Shown: positions 9,102 through 17,776 of the stretch, in pieces
Numbering within the stretch: position 1 is the first letter of the stretch
Layout of the letters: each line of letters begins with the position of its first letter
From: Gymnopus androsaceus JB14
Taxonomy: Eukaryota > Basidiomycota > Agaricomycetes > Agaricales > Omphalotaceae
Reading direction: 5' to 3'
DNA length: 18,674 nucleotides
Assembly (NCBI GenBank): GCA_009733575.1
Contig: ML770103.1
Coordinates: 1,121 to 19,794, forward strand
Notes under the pieces: model-generated
Database searches by the model: none
What the model saw: the letters and a program-made list of their open reading frames with translations, nothing else
Told to the model about the DNA's origin: nothing
Translations under genes and position numbers: made by a program

Positions 9102-9723
9102 CTATTTTGGATGGGAGAGTATACGAGAATCATTAGGTTGTATTGAATTATGGATGTATGGCTTGAGGTGTCGCGGTACTGCGGGAGGGTATGGGTGTAT
9201 CTGTTTGCGAGGAGGGAATTCTCCTCTGGATGGTGCATCCGCCGGGTTTTCGTGTGTTGAGACCCATGTGCACGTGATCCACACCTTATATTCCTGCATC
9301 AGCTCGATGATCTTCCGTAGGATGAGATTTATCTCATGCCCTCTCGAGCTCCCCTTTTTGAGAGCACCCACTACGCCAATGTTGTCTGATCAAATGCGAA
9401 CGCTGACATTTTGGTATCCAGATGAAATGAGTGTTTGGAGAGCGAGCTCAACCGCCACCATCTCCCTCCAGCCAATGTGTTGGTCTGCATCCGTCCATCC
9501 CGGTTTGTATTCCCAGGCCAGCCATCTACCTCCTATGATGAGACCAATTCCCCATGAAGTTGATGTGTCAACGAAGATCTCAATGTCAATGAATTCGGGG
9601 GGTTTGATGATGTCCATTCCGACAAAGGGCTGGTGTAGTAGGTTGTTCCACCAGTCAATGTCCACCTGGAGTTTGGCTGGGATGGAGTGTGGTGATGAGT
9701 TAGATTTGTGCTGGGTATGAAAA
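9102..9723 (-). pseudogene. RNase H domain of the DIRS-like RT-RH protein
   Basis: This continues the RT reading frame once the 1.7-kb insertion is removed; the pre-insertion join ...RRFF|HTQHKSN is in frame. The four RNase H acidic residues are readable in order: FVDTSTSWG (D), GWREMVAVELAL (E), SDN (D) and THENPADAPSRG (D). The WNNLL and ADAPSRG blocks and the tail PPAVPRHLKPYIHNS are typical of basidiomycete DIRS-type proteins. RNase H would remove RNA template during cDNA synthesis. One in-frame TGA (9392-9390) splits it immediately before SDN, where related proteins usually have Arg, so it fits CGA to TGA. Otherwise the frame is open to its stop at 9102. Confidence 0.8.
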
Positions 9724-11437
9724 CCAACCAAACAACAATCACCCCAATCAGATATAATCCAAAAGGTTTAATTTAATGCGAGGAAGGAGGTTGTCAAAGG
9801 TTCCCTCGACTACTAATTGATTCGAAGAGAAAAGCACTTGACAGTTGACACAGATAGTGCGCAATGAACAAGGTTTTATATTTGGAGGGAGGTTTTGAAA
9901 AGCCAACTAACGTACGACGACGCGCTGAACTAATCGAGGGGAAAGCAAACACCAAAGCACGGGTCAAGTACGCTGACTCAACAAACGACTTTGCGTATCT
10001 CGGGAGCCTTTACGTCGCCGCACAATGATACTCCAACTCTCAGGGATTCCCGCGAGTTACCTAACAAGCTTATACGACCGCCGTGCAAGTCACTCGAGTA
10101 GGCGTTTTTAACACACTCAGCAAAGAGCGGGCAAGGGGTAGAATCTGTTGGTAAAGCTAGGTAACACTCTGAGAAGCTTCCTCCCTAAAACTAGACCAAG
10201 CCGACAGTTGGGTCCAAGACCTTTCCTAATCAACAATGGGCTCGTCGAGGTGTGCACGTTAGGCTCCACCTGCGGTCCTAAGACTGATGTGACCTCTCTT
10301 CGAGATGAAAACCAGGAATGCTCGACTTAATAGCCGGGAAGTAGAATGAACAGCCTCAGTATTATCGAGGTTACAAGAAGGCCACCCGTTTCAAAGGTTG
10401 TAGAGGACGATGCAGACGCGTCTGAGCGTGTACGAATCACTACAGGTCCTAAGATAGAACTGCGTTTCAGGTATCAAGTCTAACTTGTTATTCCGAGATA
10501 GAATAGCTACCCTTATATACTGAGCGAGATATATGAAAATAGGAAAATGAGAGAAACTGAGTGAGATAGGATGAAACAGAGTAAGTAAAATAGAAAAGAT
10601 AAATAATGTCCATATATGCGTGTATACTATGGTTTTGCCTCGACGTTTTCCTGCCTCGTTCGTTTGTCTTCCTCGATTGGGTCGACTTTTGGGATTTTGG
10701 TCTGAATCGACTCAAGTCATTTGCCTTGTTACAAGGCTCGCCAGTTCCTTTAGCAGAACAGCCCTCGGAGGTATTTCTATGTTTTTCCTTGCCCATGGGA
10801 GACTGGTTATTATCTCTAGTTCCGCGTGGTCTCGAGTCTAGATGCCTGGTAGCATATGGATCTCGGTAAAACGCTGAGGCTCGGATAGAAATACTCCTTG
10901 GTCCTTCCGTGTTCTAGAAGTAGCTACAGCAAGTGGGTCATGTGGCCATGTTGGACTGCCACGGCTATATGCCTGGGCGCTTTCCAGCGAGCGTCAACTT
11001 TGAGGGCACCCGTTAGGGTACTTCCCCATCTCGGTCCACCTTGCTTCGTTTAATAAACTTGAGTGTCGTTTAGACTCCTCGGTGAGCTGATCGCGGAAGC
11101 GATGCCTCGTTAAGACTTCGATCCCTTGGGTATATCCTTCGATGACCTAGCCTAGTATAACTGGTATGTGGGCTCGTTTATCTGCCTCGGTCAGCAACTT
11201 GTTATCCAACAAGCTTGCCTCGCTACACCATACCGCGCATAGGACTTTGATCGAGGCGCATTCACAAAGTTAAGTATGGTACCATTGCGCGTACCGTTAC
11301 TCTGCAACCTCTTGGGTAGAATAGGTCCTCGGTAGATTTTAACTATCAGCTCGGGCTCACTATAGTTCTCTTATTGACCGTGTTTTGTTACTAACAGAAC
11401 CTAGGATTATTGGTTCTGCGCAGTTCTAGCCTTAGCC
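9724..11437 (-). mobile_element. 1.7-kb insertion splitting RT from RNase H; possibly a solo LTR
   Basis: The block interrupts the RT-RH frame and is flanked on both sides by AAAA (9720-9723 and 11438-11441), consistent with a short target duplication. It carries no convincing coding region. The minus strand holds a TATA box (CAGTATATAAGGG near 10510-10523) roughly mid-block, as in a large LTR with U3, R and U5. The presumed U3 half (10630-11340) contains CCTCG (minus strand CGAGG) about ten times in 700 bp, mostly as GCCTCG or TCCTCGG, a possible promoter repeat. The outer ends are CCAACC and TTAGCC rather than TG...CA, and no terminal inverted repeat was found, so the class is unresolved. 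No second copy is in the window. Confidence 0.55.
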
Positions 11438-12677
11438 AAAAAATCGGCGTATCAGTGGGATGAAGCGTTTGGATGATTTGAAACCGGCGCGAAAGTTGAA
11501 TAGGTTAATTAACCTCGTCTTTGCCGTTGGAACTACCAGGGCAATGTGATTGAGAGTTCCAATGAGTTCTTCAACCTTGTCAACGAATTGTTGCTCCTTC
11601 GCTACCCAGGGAGCAGGACGAGCTATGTACTTCTCTTTCTTGTCTTCCAGGAGCTGGACTGTCTTTTCTTCAATATGCCATAGGAAGCCTATGTATTTGA
11701 AGAAACTAGCGAAGGGAACAAACTTGCTTGGGGCCCAGGGCCAGCCAAGGATCGCTGCAGTGGACCATATAAGGGAGTTGTCACAGGAGAAAATGAAGGA
11801 GCCATCGGAATTTTGTCCTTTGGGGTAATGGAGGAACACAAAATCGTCAACCCATTTCAGTAGGGCTTCAACACCTCTGTACTTGAGGATCCACGCCATG
11901 GCGTCTACAACGTGACCCCAGATGCCTGGCGCGGGTCATTTCCCAAAGTTTAGCATGAGGTTGAGGTGGATTATGCCATCAAGCATCAGGGCTACGAACC
12001 GGCACGCAGATGGGTGGATTGGAATATTGCGGAAGGCGGCATCTACATCAAAAATAGCAGCCTCTGTTCCTGTAGATAGTGTAAGTGTTAGCATTGAAAT
12101 GTGCCATATGCATGAACTTTTTGCTGTACCTGGAGGAGCTTTGGCTACTAGGAGATAGCATTCGGAGAAAGAGCCCCAGTTGCAGGGAAATTTGTCTGCA
12201 TCAATGAGCACATTTATAGATACCTCCAATGCATCGAACTTGATTAGAGGGGGTTGGTATTTGCCAGTATGAGGAGGTAAGGTGTCGCGCGGGAAGTCTG
12301 GAGGTAGAGTTTTGCGAGGAAAAGAGTGATTGATTACTATGCGAAATTTCCCTGGTCACTGTTCGACAATGGCCATGGGAGCTGTGGTGAAATTACCAAT
12401 CTGGGCTTGGAGCTCGCTGGGTTGGAATGGGCGAGATATCCTGCCCAGTTCCATTTCTTGAGCAAATTTGGCCCGGATTATGTTAGCATATTGTTCAGTG
12501 CGGAAATGGTTAGGTGGAATGAATGTGGAAGAGAGTGTGTATTTGTCCAAGCCAATACAAAAACCTTCAATGAGACCTTTTGGAATCTCTGCAAACTTCT
12601 CTGGAGCACTAGACTCCTTGAGAAGACGCTCCCAAGCCTCTGGTATGAGGCAGGTGGAGAAACGGATGTCGTTAGCA
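11438..12677 (-). pseudogene. Reverse transcriptase of the DIRS-like element, with a spliceosomal intron
   Basis: The reading frame runs from just downstream of the gag stop (HANDIRFSTCLIPEAW) through FRTEQYANIIRAKF and PMAIVEQ*PGKFRIVINHS, then domain A (IFDVDAAFRNIPIHP) and domain C (LKWVDDFVF), to WPWAPSKFVPFASFFKYIGF and the connection region ending IRRFF. Both catalytic Asp motifs are intact. Two in-frame TGA codons break it: 12358-12356, where Arg is expected before PGKFR, and 11938-11936 in the GK*PAPG stretch. A 60-nt GT-AG intron (12129-12070) interrupts APPG|TEAA and its removal restores the conserved text. RT would copy element RNA to cDNA. Layout, WVDD box and order with RNase H favour the basidiomycete DIRS group rather than gypsy or copia. 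Confidence 0.82.
12070..12129 (-). other. Spliceosomal intron within the retroelement RT gene
   Basis: The minus strand reads GTACAG at the 5' end, a CTAAC branch-point-like motif (in AATGCTAACACT) about 24 nt before the end, and CTACAG at the 3' end. Splicing joins GCTCCTCCAG to GAACAGAGG, restoring APPGTEAAIFDVD, which runs straight into RT domain A. The length is 60 nt, a multiple of three, with no stop, so an unspliced transcript would still be open with 20 extra residues. Confidence 0.75.
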
Positions 12678-12687
12678 TGGGTGCTGT

Positions 12688-13212
12688 CAGTGTTAGCCTT
12701 AAGCCCTAAGCCTTAATTATTTAAGCCCTTAATTCATTAAGGGTATAAGACCTAACTTCAATGCTGACCTTAAGAGCCTTAATTAAGAGTCTTAATTTGA
12801 AAGGGCATGTGACTTCACAAGCAGCAGAAAGAGCATGCAGACAGGAAAGAATCTACCTCAACATGATTCAAAGTGGGAGCTTCCTTGGCTGAGGCTTCTT
12901 TGTGGCAAGTAAAGTGATGCAGGAGAAATCTGGAAGAAACAGTGGCAGGGGATGGATGCAGGTGGCCATCTAGATTAATGTAGATAGTGTAAAACAGCCT
13001 GCCAGAGTAATGAGACCTTGCATACAAAGATAGTAGTGCCAAAGAAAGATTTGGGAAGGCACTGGTATGTGTATGAGGCTGATTAAGAAAAAAAACTTTT
13101 TTGTATTAAACCCTTAACTTGACCTTAACTTGAAATTAATTTAAGGTCCAAATAAGCCCTAAGACCTTCTGCCTGCTTGGAGGCCTTAATTAAGGCCTTA
13201 AGGCTAACACTG
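12688..13212. mobile_element. hAT-type MITE (525 bp) with 8-bp target duplication
   Basis: The ends are CAGTGTTAGCCTTAAG (12688-12703) and the complementary ...CTTAAGGCTAACACTG (13197-13212). The 8-bp GGTGCTGT is duplicated exactly on each side (12680-12687 and 13213-13220). An 8-bp duplication and CAGTG ends are the hallmark of the hAT superfamily. Both ends are crowded with TTAA-containing CCTTAA/TTAAGG words, likely subterminal binding repeats. No transposase fragment was seen, so it must depend on an element elsewhere. It sits at the gag-stop/RT-start junction of the DIRS-like element; without it and one duplication, gag ends at a TAA (12674-12672). Confidence 0.85.
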
Positions 13213-14472
13213 GGTGCTGTTGAGATCCATGTTTGGTGGATCCGCATAGGCCACACTTGTGTGCGAAGGTACAGGGAGATTTCGAACATCCAAACGGACC
13301 ATTGAAGTTGTGACAGTAGGCAGTTCCCTTGGAGTCAACAAATAGGCAACTGGACTTTCGCAGGAAGTTGGTAGATCGTGGTTTGTGCTGGTTCCAGTTG
13401 TGCTCCGTTGAGCCGCAGAGATAGCACCTGTATTTTCCACCTGAGTGCGCATTCTCTTTCGAGGATGAGTTGCTGTCATGAAAGGAATGTTTCTGGCTGT
13501 GTCCGTGCATCCTGGATGACAATGTGGACTGAATCTGCTTCTGGGACTTTCTGCGAGTGTCCTCTTCCTTCGCCCTTAGCATCTGCCACGAGAGGAGGGA
13601 CTCCTGATATAGGGTTGGATGGAAAATGTCGATTCAGATATTCTTATCCTGGAAGGTGAACCATTGATGATAGGCCCTGTCTATGTAGATCTTGTAGGCC
13701 TCAAACCCTAGCTCAAAGTCGGAGCGGTCCTTCACCATATTGAACATGCCGTCGAACATGTCCGCAATGGTGAGTGCCAGCCTGTGTCCGGGTGTTTCCG
13801 CACCTTTTGGGATGAAGCGTTGTCGGAATGATCTGGGCAAGCCTCTAGCGATGCTGTTGAAGTTGTTCAAATCGATCTGTGACAGGGGGACATCAGTAAA
13901 CAACTTCGACTTTACTTTGATGCCTCCAGAGCCATCTAGGATGATGGAGCTGGCATCGGCGGATTCGACCGATTTCAGGGTGGAATCAGCAAAGCGTGAA
14001 GCGAAGTAGGCGAGGGGGATGAAGGTCTTTAGGCCACTGCGGAGCATCGACGCAACAAGGTTATTGGTGATGCATTCCAGCTGGAAGGGTTCCATGTAGG
14101 AGTGTAGAGACGCAGTGCTCGGGTTGCACCATGTACCCTTCAGGTCCTGCATGGGGTTGTCCTCAACTATATCACCTTCTCCCTCTGTTGATCCCGTCTG
14201 AGGCCCATGGTCTGCACCGGTAGCGCTCAACTGTCTCTCACTACTCACTGCCCCTGGAGCTGGTACCGTTTGGGATGCAGGTGCATGCTCACGCCTTCGA
14301 GGGGAGCATGAACAACGGTTGGAATCATCTGGGTGTCGTGAGCAGGGGGAGTGGGGAGGAGGTATGGTCGTTTGAAAGGGGCTGCGGAGGGGTGGAACTG
14401 GGACGTGTTGGCCAGAGCCTCTGGAGTTTGAGGATCTTGGGTGAGAGCCTAAGGAAACTCGTATCAGCATAT

Positions 14473-14641
14473 GAGGAGAAAACATACGCCATGTCAAGGA
14501 GAAATGATGACAGATGGACACATGACAGTGACCATGAAAAATCTCATCGAGGGGAAACGATGAGTGTGTCGAGGAGAAACAACAATATGCCAAGGAGAAA
14601 TGGCTGTCCGATGAGGAGAAACAACGGAGTGTAGGGGAAAA
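14473..14641. repeat. Degenerate ~21-bp minisatellite in gag
   Basis: The core (A/G)GG(A/G)GAAA recurs at about 14473, 14496, 14549, 14571, 14591, 14613 and 14632, mostly 20-23 bp apart. On the plus strand it reads as repeated M-x-R-R-N words; on the minus gag strand it reads as Ser-Pro repeats in one frame. The gag reading frame differs on its two sides, so repeat-length change is the likely cause of that frameshift. Confidence 0.6.
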
Positions 14642-15068
14642 ATTCACCACGCTGAGCATGGGCTGCATTAGATCCCTGGCTCTCACGCCCGGAAGCCGAG
14701 GAGGAGGAACCCTTTTCACCATATGCCGCACGAAACGTGTTTGGCGTCAGAATCCCTCCCCAGCTGCTATCGCTGAGTGGAGGAGCCTGAGGAGGAGCAG
14801 ATGGAGGTGTGGGACATGCCAGGGGCGCGCATATGGCATTCCAGGGAGCCCGGGTTCCATTTGAAGGAGCGGGAGGAGCTGACGCAGGTGCTCTATCTAG
14901 GGCATGTGTACAGCGAGTGATGGGGTCCACATGGTTTTCGTTTAGGAGATGGAGCAACGAGCCATTTGGACGCTGGCGTTGGTTTGTGGGTGGCGCTGCT
15001 GGCTGTCCAAGTTGGTCTCGAGAAGAAGAGGCTGCTGCATTCTTAGTGTCAACGCCGCAGCTGCAGCT

Positions 15069-15840
15069 GTAACTTCATTGCAAAGTGCATGGACAATAGT
15101 CCTAACCTATGTAATGCAAAGTTGCAGGGCAACTATCCAGCCCTATAAGACTTGAACTTTGTGATATCTGTAGAGGCTGAACGAGGCATCATGGGAGAAA
15201 ACTGAGAAAATTTTCGAGCCTTGCGCATGGTGTGACCCTGACCTCCACTGCCAAACCCTACTTTTACCCTGACTATCCATAACCCTAATAATCCCTAACC
15301 TTAATATCCCCAACCCTAAACTTTTTACTGCAGATAGCGGGGCAAGCCCCGCACCCCAGACTTCGTCCTCACTCCTAACCCTAACCCTAACCCCAACCCC
15401 TAACCTTAACCTGTGTGGACCAGGTTAGGGTTAGCTCAAGCTAACCCTAACCCTAACTAACCCTGAAGACCACTGTGGACCAGATTAGGGTTAGCTTTAG
15501 CTAACCCTAATCCTAACTCTTTCCTGTCACATGACTGACCAGAGCACTGTATGGACCAGGTTAGGGTTAGCAAGCTAACCCTAACCCTAACTCTTCATTA
15601 GACACATGCTTTTTACAGTTTTATAATTTGAATATTGATATCTTATCCTAACCCTAATCCTAACCCTACCCTAACCTCGTCCTAATGTAACCTATCCTAT
15701 CCCTAATAGTACTATATATACACTAGTATATGTACCAGTAATAATAGTAGTTTAGGTATAGTTTGGGTACACTGGATAGTTGCCTTGCAACTTTGCATTA
15801 CTTAGATTAGGGATGTTATCCATGTACTTTGCAAAGTTAC
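15069..15840. mobile_element. Inverted-repeat element (772 bp) carrying telomere-like palindromes
   Basis: Left 15069-15140 and right 15772-15840 are inverted copies of about 70 bp. Shared blocks include GTAACTT, TGCAAAGT(G/A)CATGGA, GTAATGCAAAGTTGCA and GGCAACTATCCAG. The element interrupts the DIRS gag between codon 16 (...HQWL) and CSCGVDTKN, so it is a later insertion. The outermost bases (GTAACTT...AAGTTAC) do not give a clear target duplication, so the superfamily is undetermined. There is no coding capacity. The interior is rich in CCCTAA/TTAGGG words arranged as palindromes. Confidence 0.7.
15240..15695. repeat. Interstitial telomere-like repeats with three tandem palindromes
   Basis: CCCTAA-type words (the TTAGGG telomere repeat) occur throughout, including runs such as CTAACCCTAACCCTAACC near 15375. 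Three tandem units each start with GTGGACCA or ATGGACCA and contain a near-perfect palindrome. They are GGTTAGGGTTAGCT/AGCTAACCCTAACC (15423-15452), GATTAGGGTTAGCT/AGCTAACCCTAATC (15483-15512) and GGTTAGGGTTAGC/GCTAACCCTAACC (15559-15586), each with a 2-nt loop. Strand polarity flips within every unit, which is unlike an eroded chromosome end. Confidence 0.85.
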
Positions 15841-15890
15841 TACAACCACTGGTGAACGCTGTTCTTGTTTTGACTCCTGGTGTTGGCCAT

Positions 15891-16140
15891 TGTTTCGTAG
15901 AGAGAGCGAGGTTGGAGTGGATTTATGCGAGAAACGAAAAGAGCGATTTCGCCGAAATTTGAGGAGAATGGAATGAAAATAAATTCGGACTTGTTGAAGA
16001 AGAATTGGTGAAGAATTCTTCGATTGTTGGATATCATAGATGAGGGTAAGAGTAAAGGATGGGAAACTCCGAGCGTGGAATCACAATAATGTGACGAAAA
16101 CTCAGCTTCCTTTTCCCATGGGTCATGCGGAGGCTTGGAC
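15891..16140 (-). other. 5' leader of the DIRS-like element
   Basis: This is the minus-strand sequence upstream of the gag ATG. It is open in the gag frame for about 49 codons before the ATG, but the MANTRSQ start with a good ATG context is the likelier beginning. It ends abruptly at direct repeat copy 2. No TATA box or split repeat typical of DIRS ends was recognised. Confidence 0.4.
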
Positions 16141-16567
16141 GTTCATGTGGTGATATAGTTCACGCCTCAACTGTAGTTGGTCAACTGTTTGTGCAGTCAT
16201 ATCATTGAAGCCTTGACTGTTGAAGCTGGTTAAAATATCACACCCATCCGTATCGTTGGTTGCTTTTTTATCAAAATCATCTTTGTATTGTCATTGGCGT
16301 CTGTCATATCATTGACAGTTCCATTCTCGTACCCATTTTGATTATTATTACCAAACTTTGAATTGAGGACTTGCATCAAGTATCAAACTTAGTTTTGAGA
16401 ATGTACTACATTGGACTACAGAGGGATAAAAGTATTTGGCAGAACCTTTGACAATGCCTTCACCCATACTTGCGTAACATTTGAGCACAACCATTCCATA
16501 CCATTTGTGTTGTTGGTTCAAACTTGTGTTTGAACTTTATATACCTATGGTTAAGACCACTTTAACG
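16141..16567 (+). repeat. Direct repeat copy 2 (~427 bp, CpG-depleted)
   Basis: It matches copy 1 (8122-8547) end to end and in the same orientation, with a few one-base indels. Most differences are CG in copy 1 replaced by TG or CA here, for example in the first 60 bp and around GTATCGTCG (here GTATTGTCA). It is followed within about 50 bp by copia reverse transcriptase sequence. It could be the LTR/leader of that copia element with the gag, protease and integrase lost. Confidence 0.85.
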
Positions 16568-17776
16568 TCATTGAAGGACTTGGAGAAGGAAGTGATGAGT
16601 TGTGACATCTTACCACATCTCTAGGTCAGGTAACATCAGAAATCGAATCTGATCCTTTATCTGTTGCAGAAGCTATGCAACAACCTGACAGCTCCAAATG
16701 GTACGATGCCATGAAGGACAAAATCTCCAGACTCCAGGAGTGTGGAACCTATACAATTGTCACTCCACCTCCAGATGCAAATATTCTCACATCCAAATGG
16801 GTCTATTGGACCAAGAAGGATCAACAAGGTCACATTACAGGACACCAAGCTTGTCTTGTTGTACGTAGATTTAATCAGATCCCAGACATTGACTAGTTCC
16901 CAGACAAAACCTTTGCATCTGTCGCGAAACTTGCATCAGCCCGTGCTATACTCAGCATTGGAGCTGAGAAGATCATGATTATTCACCAAATGGATGTGAA
17001 ATCAGCTTACCTTTACGGAAATTGGACGACAACAAGTGCATTTTTATGAAGGCACCTCCAGGCATTGATATAGGGGTAAAACCAGGTCAAACTTTACGGC
17101 TTAAACTCGCACTTTACGGACTTAAACAAGCCAGTCGACAATGGTACATGCGATTCAGGGAAATCATGACCCAACTAGGGTTTAAACCGTCTGATTTTGA
17201 TCATGCTGTTTTCTATTGCACTAATCCCTTCACCATCATTTTCATACATGTTGACAACATGACACTGGTTACCGAAACCCTGGCCATCATGGAGAAACTA
17301 AAGAAAGATATTGGGGCTATAATAAAGTTGTTGATTCCGGAGAAACCCATTGGCTACTTGGGATTGAGATCCAAAGATCTCTCCATAATAGGACAATTCA
17401 CTTATCCCAGCAGTCATACTCTCTCGCTATGGATTCTCGGATATAAAGCCACTCTCTATTCCCTTCGATCCCCACATCCACCTCACCAAAGACCAATCAC
17501 CCGAAACAGTCGAGGATATTGCTTTTATGCGCAACAAACCCTACAGAGAGGCTCTTGGTGCTCTCCAGTACTTATCCGTCACTATGAGACCTGACATCAC
17601 GTATGCAGTCTCTATCCTTGCTCGCTTTTCACAAAATCCTGGCATCACTCATTGGAATGATGTACACCATGTCTACACCTATCTCAAATACACCCGAGAC
17701 TTTTGGCTCAGTACAAGCAACCAGGAAACAGTCCAAGGCTACATGGATGCGGATGGTATGTCCCAAGAGGACCAAC
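16568..17776 (+). pseudogene. Ty1/copia reverse transcriptase and RNase H start, frameshifted
   Basis: Copia pol landmarks in order: SVAEAMQQPDSSKWYDAMKD, SKWVYWTKKDQQGHITGHQA, IIHQMDVKSAYLYG (first RT Asp), IFMKAPPGI, LYGLKQASRQWYMRF, then FIHVDNMTL in place of the usual V-D-D box, and PYREALGALQYLSVTMRPD with GYMDADGMSQED starting RNase H. It would copy element RNA to cDNA. Defects: a TAG near 16894, a one-base loss near 17026 (GxLDDNK), two further frame changes between about 17345 and 17450, and the Asp-to-Asn change at 17256-17258. RNase H stops at 17776, where a new LTR begins. Integrase, protease and gag are absent. Confidence 0.9.

Larger units (their letters stand above)
13213..15890 (-). 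pseudogene. Gag of the DIRS-like element, zinc-finger protein, broken
   Basis: It starts MANTRSQNKNSVHQWL at 15890 (context gaaacaATGG), is interrupted by the element at 15069-15840, resumes at about 15068 with a Ser/Pro/Ala-rich region to about 14650, then changes frame across a minisatellite. The conserved core is at about 14110-13640: HSYMEPFQLECITNNLVASM, DLNNFNSIARGLPRSF and ELGFEAYKIYIDRAYHQW. An in-frame TGA (13636-13634, in NI*IDIF) precedes the C-terminal part, which has CYLCGSTEHNWNQH, then a CCCH-like finger (C-x8-C-x4-C-x3-H in YCHNFNGPFGCSKSPCTFAH) and CGLCGSTKHGSQQHPC. Such fingers would bind the element RNA. The frame today runs on into the MITE and stops at 13190; its original stop lies on the other side of the MITE. 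Confidence 0.75.
8540..16140 (-). mobile_element. DIRS-like (tyrosine-recombinase) retroelement, nested and 3'-truncated
   Basis: Read on the minus strand the order is leader, gag with zinc fingers, RT, RNase H and the N-terminal part of a tyrosine recombinase, the order of DIRS-like elements. No integrase or protease motif of LTR elements appears. Three insertions split it: 15069-15840 in gag, 12688-13212 between gag and RT, and 9724-11437 between RT and RNase H. Removing the second and third restores continuous frames. The recombinase stops where direct repeat copy 1 begins, and the 5' leader ends where copy 2 begins. The terminal repeats typical of DIRS elements were not identified, so the outer ends are set by the neighbouring repeats. 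Confidence 0.72.

Noticed and set aside
9154..9720. 188-codon plus-strand open frame
   Set aside because: It is antisense to the RNase H domain, which has clear catalytic motifs on the minus strand.
11405..11437. Helitron-like 3' end (palindromic CTGCGCAG followed by CTAG)
   Set aside because: No T follows the CTAG, the palindrome has no loop, there is no TC 5' end, and the block is flanked by AAAA duplications.
14275..14634. Plus-strand open frame with repeated M-x-R-R-N words
   Set aside because: The repetition comes from the minisatellite, and the minus strand carries the gag protein.
15361..15600. True chromosome-end telomere
   Set aside because: The repeats flip polarity, are interrupted, and sit inside an inverted-repeat element with retroelement sequence on both sides.
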